11,389 bases of DNA from Oscillospiraceae bacterium (GTDB lineage: Bacteria > Bacillota > Clostridia > Oscillospirales > Oscillospiraceae). The stretch is from assembly GCA_017409645.1 (NCBI GenBank), contig JAFQSI010000049.1, positions 1 through 11,389 of the forward strand, given 5' to 3'. The position numbers and the translations under genes were made by a program. Below the pieces are notes generated by a model. It made no database searches. It saw only the letters and a list, made by a program, of their open reading frames with translations, and was not told the DNA's origin. Shown piece after piece: positions 1 to 6,510 of the stretch; the stretch's first letter is position 1, and each line of letters begins with the position of its first letter.

Positions 1-22
1 CCTGAAAGGAGAACGAAAATGA
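1..22 (+). CDS. C-terminal tail of upstream gene, probably pstC (partial)
   Basis: The reading frame that begins at base 2 ends at a TGA at 20-22 and gives a basic tail LKGERK. Its stop overlaps the ATG of the next small ORF as ATGA, a normal arrangement for translationally coupled genes. Because pstA, pstB and phoU follow directly, the expected upstream partner is the other Pst permease, PstC, whose proteins end in a short charged tail after the last membrane helix. Only seven codons are visible, so the identity rests on context alone. The frame beginning at base 1 is also open and runs into the next ORF, so a longer upstream protein ending at 132 cannot be fully excluded. Confidence 0.4.
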
Positions 23-132
23 GCCGAATCACGAATCACGGGCTGTTCCGGTGGACCCTCCGTGGAAAGCCCTATTATATCCTGGCCGGGACCGGCCTGG
101 CTGTTTTGATCCTGCTGATGGGAGTGATGTAA
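19..132 (+). CDS. 37-residue single-helix membrane protein candidate between pstC and pstA
   Basis: An ATG at 19 opens a 37-codon ORF ending in TAA at 130-132. It has an AGGAG-like ribosome binding site at 7-11 with about 7 bases of spacing, and its ATG overlaps the TGA of the upstream frame. The product has a basic N-terminal half (R3, R11, R15, K17) and a hydrophobic C-terminal half, YYILAGTGLAVLILLMGVM at residues 19-37, which fits one membrane helix with the N-terminus inside. One base separates its stop from the pstA start, and the pstA ribosome binding site lies inside its last codons, so it could couple pstC to pstA translation, act as a small accessory subunit, or both. I do not recognise a family. 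It could instead be the end of a longer upstream protein read in the same open frame. Confidence 0.5.
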   Translation: MSRITNHGLFRWTLRGKPYYILAGTGLAVLILLMGVM

Positions 133-133
133 G

Positions 134-976
134 ATGACCAGGAAAAGAACCATGTATGTCTGGGTCATGCGGATGCTCCTGTGGCTGGCCGCCCTTGCCA
201 CGGCAGCACTGACCCTGTTCCTCGTGGGCTATGTGCTGCTCCGGGGCGTGCCCAATCTGAGCTGGGAATTCATCAGCACAAAGCCCAGCTACTTAAGCGG
301 CAGCATCGGCATCCTGCCGGACATTCTGAATACGGTGTACATCGTCATCGCCACCTTGCTGATCGTCATTCCCCTGGGTGTGGGTGCGGCGGTCTACCTG
401 ACGGAGTACGCCACCAACAAAAGGATCGTGGGCGTCATCGAGTACGCCGCCGAGGCCCTCTCCGGCATCCCCTCCATCATCTACGGATTGGTGGGTATGC
501 TGATGTTCTCCAACAATTTTGGCACCTGCCTGATGGCGGGCGCGCTGACCCTGGCCATTATGAATCTGCCCACCATCATGCGAAACACCCAGGAGAGCCT
601 GAAAACCGTGCCCCAAAGCTACCGGGAGGGCGCCTTCGGTCTGGGTGCGGGAAAATGGCGGGTCATCCGCACGGTGGTGCTGCCGGGCTGCATCGACGGC
701 GTCATCACCGGCTGCATCCTGTCCGTGGGCCGCATTTTGGGCGAAAGTGCCGCACTGCTGTTCACCGCCGGCTTTGCCCACAGCCTGAACGGCTTCTTTG
801 AAGGCCTGGGCAGCGCCGGTGCGACATTGACCGTTGCCATGTATGTCTATGCCAAGGAGCAGGGCGAGTTCGGCGTGGCCTTCGGCATCGCCGCCATCCT
901 GATGGTACTGGCATTTCTCATCAACCTGGCCGCCACCGCCGTGGCAAAGCATTTTCAAAGGAGGAATCCCATTTGA
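134..976 (+). CDS. pstA: phosphate ABC transporter permease PstA
   Basis: This is one of the two membrane subunits of the high-affinity PstSCAB phosphate importer. The 280-residue length is usual for PstA. A first helix lies near residues 11-36, followed by an external loop and further helices near 65-88, 107-150, 190-215 and 246-270. The sequence ALSGIPSIIYGLVG (108-121) is characteristic of PstA/PstC. The cytoplasmic EAA loop that docks on the ATPase is at about 165-184 (EGAFGLGAGKWRVIRTVVLP). RILGESAAL (200-208) is another conserved family stretch. The ATG at 134 is chosen because GGGAG at 120-124 sits 9 bases upstream. The gene follows the small ORF by one base and its TGA overlaps the pstB start, so the genes form one operon. 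Confidence 0.96.
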   Translation: MTRKRTMYVWVMRMLLWLAALATAALTLFLVGYVLLRGVPNLSWEFISTKPSYLSGSIGILPDILNTVYIVIATLLIVIPLGVGAAVYLTEYATNKRIVGVIEYAAEALSGIPSIIYGLVGMLMFSNNFGTCLMAGALTLAIMNLPTIMRNTQESLKTVPQSYREGAFGLGAGKWRVIRTVVLPGCIDGVITGCILSVGRILGESAALLFTAGFAHSLNGFFEGLGSAGATLTVAMYVYAKEQGEFGVAFGIAAILMVLAFLINLAATAVAKHFQRRNPI

Positions 977-1725
977 ACCGACCGATTATCACTGTCCATG
1001 ACCTGAACCTCTGGTACGGCCAGGCTCAGGCGTTGAAGAATATCCATATTGATATACCCGAAAAGTCCATCACCGCCCTCATCGGTCCCTCCGGCTGCGG
1101 CAAGTCCACCTTCCTGAAGACCCTGAACCGGATGAACGATCTGATCCCCGGCGTGAAGATCACCGGCGAGGTGATGTACAACGGAGAAAACATCTTCGAA
1201 ACCGATGTGAATGACCTCCGCAAGGAGGTGGGCATGGTGTTCCAGAAGCCCAATCCCTTCCCCATGAGCATCTACGACAACATCGCCTACGGCCCCCGGA
1301 CCCACGGCATTACCAACAAGGCCCTGCTGGATGACATCGTGGAAAAGGCCCTCCGGGGTGCCGCCATCTGGGACGAGGTCAAGGATCGTCTGAAAAAGAA
1401 CGCCCTGGGCATGTCCGGCGGTCAGCAGCAGCGGCTCTGCATTGCCAGGGCTTTGGCTGTGGAACCGAAGGTGCTGCTGATGGACGAACCCACCTCCGCC
1501 CTGGACCCCATCTCCACCTCCCGGATCGAGGATCTGTCCATGGAGCTGAAAAAGGACTACACCATCGTCATCGTCACCCACAATATGCAGCAGGCCGTGC
1601 GCATCTCCGACCAGACCGCCTTCTTCCTGCTGGGCGATCTGGTGGAGTACGGAAGCACCGAGGAGATGTTCTCCCAGCCCAGGGACGAGCGCACCGAGGA
1701 TTACATTACAGGAAGGTTTGGTTGA
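973..1725 (+). CDS. pstB: phosphate ABC transporter ATP-binding protein PstB
   Basis: This is the cytoplasmic ATPase that powers PstCA; its 250 residues match the family. Visible motifs in order are Walker A GPSGCGKST (38-46), the Q-loop FQKPNPFPMSIYDNI (90-104, typical of PstB), the signature MSGGQQQR (147-154), Walker B VLLMDEP (167-173), the D-loop SALD (175-178) and the switch histidine H203 in VTHNM. The start is a TTG at 973 within a TTGA overlap with the pstA stop, preceded by AAAGGAGG at 957-964. No in-frame ATG lies near enough to keep the first beta strand, so TTG is preferred. The rare start codon and overlap suggest that its output is tied to pstA translation. Confidence 0.97.
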   Translation: MNRPIITVHDLNLWYGQAQALKNIHIDIPEKSITALIGPSGCGKSTFLKTLNRMNDLIPGVKITGEVMYNGENIFETDVNDLRKEVGMVFQKPNPFPMSIYDNIAYGPRTHGITNKALLDDIVEKALRGAAIWDEVKDRLKKNALGMSGGQQQRLCIARALAVEPKVLLMDEPTSALDPISTSRIEDLSMELKKDYTIVIVTHNMQQAVRISDQTAFFLLGDLVEYGSTEEMFSQPRDERTEDYITGRFG

Positions 1726-1726
1726 T

Positions 1727-2374
1727 ATGAGAGACTTTTTTCAGGAGCAATTGAAGGAGCTGAACCGGGAGCTGGTCAAAATGGGCGCCGACTGCGAGGA
1801 GATCATCGCCCTGGCCTCCGACTCCCTGACCAGCTGGAATGAAGAATTGGCAAAAAATGTGTCCGTCATCGGTGCCCGGATCGACGAGGGCTACCGCACG
1901 GTGGAGAACATCTGCCTGAAGCTTCTCCTGCGGCAGCAGCCCGTGGCCCGGGATCTGCGGGTCATCTCCGCCGCCATGAAGATGATCACCGACATGGAGC
2001 GCATCGGCGACCAGGCCGAGGACATCGTGGATCTGGTGCCCCGGATGGAGCGCCGGGCGGATGAAAAATATCCCAGGATCCGGGAGATGGCCAAGGCTGC
2101 AAAGCAGATGGTGACGGGGGCGGTGGACGCCTATGTCAGGCAGGATCTGGAGCTTGCCTACACCGTCATGAAGCACGACGACATCGTGGATGACTATTTT
2201 GACCGGGTCAAGAAGGGCATCATCGGCATCATTGCGGAAGATCCGGGCGAGGGCGAGTACGCCCTGGACCTGCTGATGATCGCAAAATACTTCGAGCGCA
2301 TCGGCGACCACTGCACCAACATCGCCGAGTGGGTGGAGTTCTCCGTCACCGGCACCCACAGGGATTGCCAATGA
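1727..2374 (+). CDS. phoU: phosphate signalling regulator PhoU
   Basis: PhoU is a peripheral, all-helical protein that links Pst transport state to the phosphate two-component system and restrains Pi uptake. The 215-residue product has the two tandem three-helix units of the family. Each carries its metal/contact motif: ERIGDQAEDI at 91-100 and ERIGDHCTNIAEWV at 190-203. An in-frame TTG exists at 1718, but GGAAGG at 1711-1716 would then be only one base away. The ATG at 1727 has about 10 bases of spacing and gives the typical N-terminus MRDFFQEQLKEL. It lies one base after the pstB stop, so it is the last gene of the pst operon, followed by a terminator. Confidence 0.96.
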   Translation: MRDFFQEQLKELNRELVKMGADCEEIIALASDSLTSWNEELAKNVSVIGARIDEGYRTVENICLKLLLRQQPVARDLRVISAAMKMITDMERIGDQAEDIVDLVPRMERRADEKYPRIREMAKAAKQMVTGAVDAYVRQDLELAYTVMKHDDIVDDYFDRVKKGIIGIIAEDPGEGEYALDLLMIAKYFERIGDHCTNIAEWVEFSVTGTHRDCQ

Positions 2375-2390
2375 TCCGTTAATAACCCGA

Positions 2391-2422
2391 AAAACAGCGT
2401 CCTCTCAGGAGGGCGCTGTTTT
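2391..2422 (+). terminator. rho-independent terminator of the pst-phoU operon
   Basis: Bases 2391-2404 pair with 2409-2422 in a 14-base-pair stem containing one G-T wobble (2400/2413), closed by a TCAG tetraloop at 2405-2408. The 3' arm ends in TTTT, preceded on the 5' side by an A run. It starts 16 bases after the phoU stop. The A and T tails make it potentially active in both directions. Confidence 0.88.
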
Positions 2423-2466
2423 ACATACATTTTACTTAGGTTTTATCTGGATTCCATGGTTTTTAC
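2419..2466 (+). promoter_or_regulatory. candidate Pho box: phased TTTTAY repeats
   Basis: TTTTAC at 2419, TTTTAC at 2430 and TTTTAT at 2441 start exactly 11 bases apart, one helical turn, and a fourth TTTTAC begins at 2461. PhoP/PhoB-type response regulators bind direct repeats of about this period; the Bacillus consensus is a TTAACA-like hexamer spaced by about 5 bases. The array ends about 12 bases before the -10 box of the gene for the Na/Pi cotransporter, a normal activator position. The first copy overlaps the 3' arm of the phoU terminator. Assignment to a phosphate response regulator is inference from form and neighbours. Confidence 0.5.
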
Positions 2467-2484
2467 CGGAACATGCTTTATAAT
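2457..2484 (+). promoter_or_regulatory. promoter of the Na/Pi cotransporter gene
   Basis: A perfect TATAAT lies at 2479-2484. The best -35 match at normal spacing is weak, TGGTTT at 2457-2462 with a 16-base gap, as expected for an activator-dependent promoter. The predicted start of transcription is near 2491, about 40 bases before the ATG. Confidence 0.65.
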
Positions 2485-2530
2485 GTGATCTGTCGAAATA
2501 AATCAACACCTCTGTAAAGGAGAATTTTAC

Positions 2531-4300
2531 ATGACAACCTACATTTTCAAACTGATCTCCCTGCTGGGCGGCTTAGCTCTGTTCCTGTTCGGCATGGATG
2601 TGATGGGCAAGTCCCTGGAGCGTCAGGCCGGCGGCAAGCTCCAGACCATTCTGGCGAAGATGAGCAGCAATGTGTTCAGGGGCTTCCTGCTGGGCCTGGG
2701 CGTCACCGCCGTGATCCAGTCCAGCTCGGCAACCACCGTCATGGTGGTCGGCTTTGTCAACTCCGGCATCATGACGCTGAAGCAGGCCGTTGGTGTCATC
2801 ATGGGCTCCAACATCGGCACCACCGTCACCGCCTGGATCCTTTCCCTGAGCGGTCTGGAGGGCGACAGCTTTATCATCAAGCTCTTCAAGCCCTCCACCC
2901 TGGCTCCCCTGATCGCCATCGTCGGCATCGTGCTGTACATGGGCAAGTCCGAGAAGAAAAAGGGCATCGGCTCCATCTGCCTGGGCTTCATGGCCCTGAT
3001 GACCGGCATGGATCTGATGTCGGGCTCCATGTCCTTCCTGAAGACGGAAGCCTGGTTTGCGGATCTGATGATCTCCTTCTCCAATCCCATCATCGGCATC
3101 CTCTTCGGCGCGACTTTGACTGCCATCATCCAGAGTTCCTCCGCTTCTGTTGGTATCCTCCAGGGTCTGTGCGTCACCGGCGCCGTGACCTTTGGCTCCG
3201 CCATCCCCATCATCCTGGGCCAGAACATCGGCACCTGCGTCACCGCCATGATGGGCGCCATCGGTGCCAACCGCAGCGCCCGCCGGACCGCCATTGTCCA
3301 CCTGATGTTCAACGTGGTGGGCGCGGTGATGTTCGCCGTGGTGTTCTATGGCATCGGCCTGTTCTTCCCCTGGCCCTTCCTGAATGACAGCGTCAAGGCC
3401 TGGGACATCTCCGTCATCCACACGGGCTTCAATGTCATCGCTACCTGTGTGCTGATGCCCATGAACGGCCTGCTGGTGAAGATCGCCTATCTGCTGATCC
3501 CCAGCGAGGAGACTCCCCAGCGCGAGGAGCTGCTGGACGAGCGTCTGCTGGGCACCCCCGCCGTTGCTGTCCAGCGTGCCCATGAGATCGCCGCCAATAT
3601 GGCTTCCGACGCTGCAAAGGCCATGGAGCTGTCCATGGGGCTGATCCAGCGCTTTGATCCCGCGGTTCTGGATCAGGTCCTGGAGCTGGAGGACCGCACC
3701 GACCGGTACGAGGACGCCCTGGGCACCTATCTCGTGAAGCTGTCCAATATGAACCTGTCCGTCTCCGACAACCGCATCCTGAACACCATGCTCTACACCG
3801 TAGCGGATATCGAGCGGATCGCAGACCATGCGGTGACGGTGGGCAAGGCCGCCCTGGAAATGCAGGAGAAGAAGATCGACTTCTCTGCCCAGGCCAAGGC
3901 CGAGCTGGCGGTGCTGGCCAGAGCGGTGTCCGACGTGATGGACCGCACGGCTGCGGCCTATGCCGGCTTCGACCATGAGCTGGCTCTGAAGGTGGAGCCC
4001 CAGGAGCAGGTGGTCGATACCCTGTCCCGGGAGGTCAAGTCCCGCCACATCCGCCGCCTGAGAGACGGTCTTTGCACCGTGGAATACGGCTTCGTCCTGG
4101 ACGATCTGCTCACCGCCTTTGAGCGCACCGCGGACCACTGCTCCAACATCGCCGTGGAGATGCTCCAGGTGGCCGAGGGCAAGCTGGAGGCCCACGAGTA
4201 CCTCAACGCCCTGAAGGCCGGCGAGCTGAGTGAGAGTGCAGCCTTCCACAAGCGCTTCGCCAAATACAAGGCCCAGTACGCCTTCCCCGAAGAAACCTGA
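2531..4300 (+). CDS. Na+/Pi cotransporter with C-terminal PhoU-like domain
   Basis: This inner-membrane protein imports (or balances) phosphate with sodium. Its 589 residues fit the bacterial NptA/YjbB-like group. The membrane part carries the two inverted-repeat Na_Pi_cotrans units: QSSSATT at 63-69 with GSNIGTTVT at 92-100, and QSSSAS at 201-206 with GQNIGTCVT at 230-238. The paired QSSS motifs are the substrate/sodium-binding hallmark of the SLC34-type family. From about residue 345 a helical cytoplasmic PhoU-like domain follows, with ERIADHA (428-434) and ERTADHCSNIA (531-541). AAAGGAG at 2516-2522 lies 8 bases before the ATG. The gene has its own promoter behind the pst-phoU terminator, with Pho-box-like repeats, so it probably responds to phosphate but as a separate transcript. 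Direction of Pi flow in the cell cannot be read from sequence. Confidence 0.93.
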   Translation: MTTYIFKLISLLGGLALFLFGMDVMGKSLERQAGGKLQTILAKMSSNVFRGFLLGLGVTAVIQSSSATTVMVVGFVNSGIMTLKQAVGVIMGSNIGTTVTAWILSLSGLEGDSFIIKLFKPSTLAPLIAIVGIVLYMGKSEKKKGIGSICLGFMALMTGMDLMSGSMSFLKTEAWFADLMISFSNPIIGILFGATLTAIIQSSSASVGILQGLCVTGAVTFGSAIPIILGQNIGTCVTAMMGAIGANRSARRTAIVHLMFNVVGAVMFAVVFYGIGLFFPWPFLNDSVKAWDISVIHTGFNVIATCVLMPMNGLLVKIAYLLIPSEETPQREELLDERLLGTPAVAVQRAHEIAANMASDAAKAMELSMGLIQRFDPAVLDQVLELEDRTDRYEDALGTYLVKLSNMNLSVSDNRILNTMLYTVADIERIADHAVTVGKAALEMQEKKIDFSAQAKAELAVLARAVSDVMDRTAAAYAGFDHELALKVEPQEQVVDTLSREVKSRHIRRLRDGLCTVEYGFVLDDLLTAFERTADHCSNIAVEMLQVAEGKLEAHEYLNALKAGELSESAAFHKRFAKYKAQYAFPEET

Positions 4301-4368
4301 CGGATCATGCCCCGCAGCGAGCCCCGAAAAGCTGCATAAAACGAACGGTGTATATCGTCCATAAAATC

Positions 4369-4394
4369 AGCCCCAGCCTGCAAAGGCTGGGGCT
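4369..4394 (-). terminator. minus-strand terminator of the sugar transporter operon
   Basis: AGCCCCAGCC (4369-4378) and GGCTGGGGCT (4385-4394) form a perfect 10-base-pair GC-rich stem with a 6-base loop. Read on the minus strand the stem is followed by GATTTTAT, a moderate U tract; read on the plus strand no T run follows. It therefore best serves transcripts from the ABC transporter operon, about 140 bases after its last stop codon. It could also help to stop plus-strand transcripts. Confidence 0.6.
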
Positions 4395-4417
4395 CAGGCT
4401 GTCGATAAACCCATTTT

Positions 4418-4480
4418 GCGCGAAGCGCCTTGGCTCTCCCTTTGGGACAGCTGTCATGCGCAAGCATAACTGAGAGGGTT
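4418..4480. repeat. palindromic intergenic repeat element (candidate interspersed repeat)
   Basis: Three small hairpins lie in tandem: GCGC-GAA-GCGC (4418-4428), CTCTCCC-TTT-GGGACAG with one mismatch (4434-4450), and GTCATGC-GCAA-GCATAAC with one mismatch (4453-4470), followed by TGAGAGGG. The layout TTGGCTCTCCCTTTGGGA, then a CTGTCA...ACTGAGAGGG stem, resembles short non-coding palindromic repeats I recall as common between genes in Oscillospiraceae genomes. Only one copy is in this window, so its repeated nature cannot be shown here. No coding potential is evident. Confidence 0.5.
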
Positions 4481-4481
4481 T

Positions 4482-4525
4482 GGGCCTGTTGCAAGGTGTG
4501 AACTTTGCAGCAGGCCCTTTTCTTT
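4482..4525 (+). terminator. plus-strand terminator after the Na/Pi cotransporter
   Basis: GGGCCTG (4482-4488) pairs with CAGGCCC (4511-4517), and the stem continues inward through TTGCAA/TTTGCAG with wobbles to about 14 base pairs around an 8-base loop. It is followed by TTTTCTTT (4518-4525). The polarity is clear, since no T run exists on the minus side. It lies 180 bases after the cotransporter stop and only 7 bases before the end of the convergent permease gene. Confidence 0.8.
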
Positions 4526-4531
4526 CAGGCC

Positions 4532-5404
4532 TTATCCTTTCACCGAACCGGCGGTGACGCCCTTGATGATGTACTTGCTCAGGAACATATACACGACGAT
4601 CACGGGCAGAATGGCAAGGAGAATGAACATATAGACCTTGCCCATGTCAAATTTGGAGTAGTCGGCACTGCGCAGCTGGGCGATCATCAGCGGGACCGTT
4701 TTCATCTCCGCCTTGTCCAGGATCAGAGCCGGCATAAAGTAGTTATTCCAGGAGGTAACGAAGGAGAAGATCATCTGCACAGCCAGTGCAGGCTTCATCA
4801 TGGGCAGGATGATCCGGTTGAAGGTATAGAACTCACCGGAGCCATCCACCCGGGCCGCGTCCACGATCTCCATGGGCAGCACGCTCTCCATGTATTGCTT
4901 CATATAGAAAAATACGACCGGTGCTGCGATGCTGGGAAGCACCAGCGGCAGATAGCTGTTGGTCCAGCCCTGCTTGACGCACATCTGATAGAAGCCGACG
5001 GCGGAAACCTGGTTGGGGATGACCATGACAGCCATGATAAAGGTAAAGGCCAGCTTTTTCAGCCTGAAGTTGTATGCATAGATGCCGTATGCCGTCAGGG
5101 TGGAAAAGTAGGTGGTCAGCAGCGCCGTGCTGGCGGCGACGATGAAGCTGTTGAACATGCCCCGGGGGATGTTGATCGAGGCATCATTCCAGGCGTTGAC
5201 CAGGTTCGTCAGCAGGTAGGTATCCGGCAGCAGCTGGAAGCCGCCCTGCAGATCCGAGTGGGAGCGGGACGCGTTGACAAACAGCATCCAGAAGGCGAAC
5301 AGACACAGGATGGACAAAAAGATCAGAATGGCATATACAACGATTCGGGATATGGTCAGCATGATCTTGGCCTTGCGGCTGTCGTAGGTATTTCGGACAT
5401 CCAT
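4532..5404 (-). CDS. CUT1 sugar ABC transporter permease (MalG-type)
   Basis: This is the second inner-membrane subunit of the oligosaccharide importer. The 290-residue protein has an N-terminal helix near 18-42 and five further helices (about 82-108, 117-140, 150-168, 203-222, 258-278). The MalG-type EAA loop that contacts the ATPase lies at 179-201, with the core VDAARVDGSG. The C-terminal VTAGSVKG is typical of MalG/LacG-like permeases. The ATG at 5404 has an AGGAGGT ribosome binding site (5411-5417) that overlaps the stop of the preceding permease, leaving a 12-base gap and suggesting coupled translation. It is the last gene of the operon; no ATPase gene follows. The substrate is inferred from the divergent cellobiose phosphorylase. 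Confidence 0.93.
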   Translation of the reverse strand: MDVRNTYDSRKAKIMLTISRIVVYAILIFLSILCLFAFWMLFVNASRSHSDLQGGFQLLPDTYLLTNLVNAWNDASINIPRGMFNSFIVAASTALLTTYFSTLTAYGIYAYNFRLKKLAFTFIMAVMVIPNQVSAVGFYQMCVKQGWTNSYLPLVLPSIAAPVVFFYMKQYMESVLPMEIVDAARVDGSGEFYTFNRIILPMMKPALAVQMIFSFVTSWNNYFMPALILDKAEMKTVPLMIAQLRSADYSKFDMGKVYMFILLAILPVIVVYMFLSKYIIKGVTAGSVKG

Positions 5405-5416
5405 ATGCGCACCTCC

Positions 5417-6358
5417 TCAGTCTTCTTTTCTGGTCAGACTGCGGTAGACAAACAGGCTCAGAATACCGGTGATGATGAAGATGATCACCGAGATCGCACC
5501 GGCCATACCGTAGTTCTTGCTGGTCTTCAGGTAGTTGTTCAGATACATGATCAGCGTCATGGAGGTCCGGTTGGGGGTACCGCCGCCGTTGGTCAGGATC
5601 TGAGGAACGTCGAACATCTGCAGGCCGCCGATCATAGCCGTGATGATGGTGTAGATCAGAATGGGCATCAGCAGCGGCAATGTCACCCGGAAGAAGACCT
5701 GCACGGAGCTGGCTCCGTCGATCTGGGCTGCATCAAAGAGGGTCTGATCGATGCCCATGATACCGGCCATCAGCAAAATGGTGGTGTTGCCGAACCAGAG
5801 CAGGAAGTTCATCAGCATGATCAGACCCCGGACGGAGATCTTCTCCGCGAAGAAATCGTAGGGCTCCGGTATCACCCCGGCATTCAACAGCAGATCGTTG
5901 ACGGGACCGACCGTGGAGAACAGGGTGAAAAACAGCATGGAGAAGGCGGAGGCCATGATCAGATTGGGCATGTAAATGACCGTCTTGAAGAATTGCTGTC
6001 CCCGGATGTTCAGCCGGTAGCTGGTGAAGAAGATGGCCAGCAGCAGCGCGATGGTGATCTGGGGAATGGCGCCGCCCACCCACAGAACGATGGTGTTCCA
6101 TGTGTACTTGAGGATGTCAATGGAGCCGGTCTTGTCGGGCGTGAAGAGCTTGACATAGTTCTCAAAGCCCACATAGGTGGGGCCCACCTGCCGCAGACCG
6201 GAGCGGTAGTTTTCAAAAAAGCTGTTGTAGATGGTCAGAAGCTGGGGATACAGCGTGAAGATCGCATAGATGATGAAAAACGGTGCGATGAACAGGTATC
6301 CCCATTTTGCATAGCTGATGCTTTTCCGTCTGGAAAGTCTGGAATTCTGCCTGCTCAA
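5417..6358 (-). CDS. CUT1 sugar ABC transporter permease (MalF-type)
   Basis: This is the first membrane subunit of the same importer, 313 residues, as usual for short MalF/LacF-like permeases of Firmicutes. A basic N-terminus (RLSRRKS) precedes helix 1 (about 20-42); other helices lie near 87-110, 124-148, 178-200, 230-250 and 285-305. The EAA loop is at about 204-231, with the core FDAAQIDGAS. LTNGGGTPNRTSMTL (255-269) is the conserved periplasm-facing stretch before the last helices. The start is a TTG at 6356-6358 with AGGAGG 8 bases upstream; a nearby ATG at 6363-6365 is in another frame. The gene lies about 150 bases after the binding-protein gene, separated by two stem-loops, and 12 bases before the second permease. 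Confidence 0.93.
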   Translation of the reverse strand: MSRQNSRLSRRKSISYAKWGYLFIAPFFIIYAIFTLYPQLLTIYNSFFENYRSGLRQVGPTYVGFENYVKLFTPDKTGSIDILKYTWNTIVLWVGGAIPQITIALLLAIFFTSYRLNIRGQQFFKTVIYMPNLIMASAFSMLFFTLFSTVGPVNDLLLNAGVIPEPYDFFAEKISVRGLIMLMNFLLWFGNTTILLMAGIMGIDQTLFDAAQIDGASSVQVFFRVTLPLLMPILIYTIITAMIGGLQMFDVPQILTNGGGTPNRTSMTLIMYLNNYLKTSKNYGMAGAISVIIFIITGILSLFVYRSLTRKED

Positions 6359-6387
6359 AAGACATTCCTCCTTACATATTTTACTTT

Positions 6388-6423
6388 CGCTTCAAAATAC
6401 AGAGCGTTCCATATTCTGAAGCG
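6388..6423 (-). other. intergenic stem-loop upstream of the permease genes
   Basis: CGCTTCA (6388-6394) pairs with TGAAGCG (6417-6423). After one mismatch, AATA (6396-6399) pairs with TATT (6412-6415), leaving a 12-base loop. On the minus strand it is followed by an A-rich leader and the ribosome binding site of the MalF-type permease, with no U tract, so it is more likely a processing, stability or translation-control structure than a terminator. Confidence 0.5.
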
Positions 6424-6448
6424 GAGGCAAAAAACAGTTTTGCAAGAT

Positions 6449-6472
6449 GGGGCAAGGCTTGCGCCTTGCCCC
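6449..6472 (-). other. strong stem-loop after the sugar-binding protein gene
   Basis: GGGGCAAGGC (6449-6458) and GCCTTGCCCC (6463-6472) form a perfect 10-base-pair stem with a 4-base loop, 39 bases after the binding-protein stop. On the minus strand the next bases hold no immediate U run; TTTTTT comes only about 15 bases later. It probably protects the 3' end of the binding-protein message or terminates only partly, raising binding protein over permease as at malE-malF. That role is inference. Confidence 0.65.
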
Positions 6473-6510
6473 ACGGACTTATGTGTTTCGACAAACTATT
6501 TCAGAAAGAC

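Noticed and set aside
1706..2371. Minus-strand ORF opposite phoU, and a similar one at 955-1581 opposite pstB
   Set aside because: The composition is typical of antisense frames and no domain is visible; the sense genes are certain.
2573..4249. Long minus-strand ORF opposite the Na/Pi cotransporter gene
   Set aside because: Its composition is rich in His, Gly, Asp and Gln without any recognisable domain, as expected for the antisense of a GC-rich gene; the plus-strand frame has clear family motifs and a ribosome binding site.
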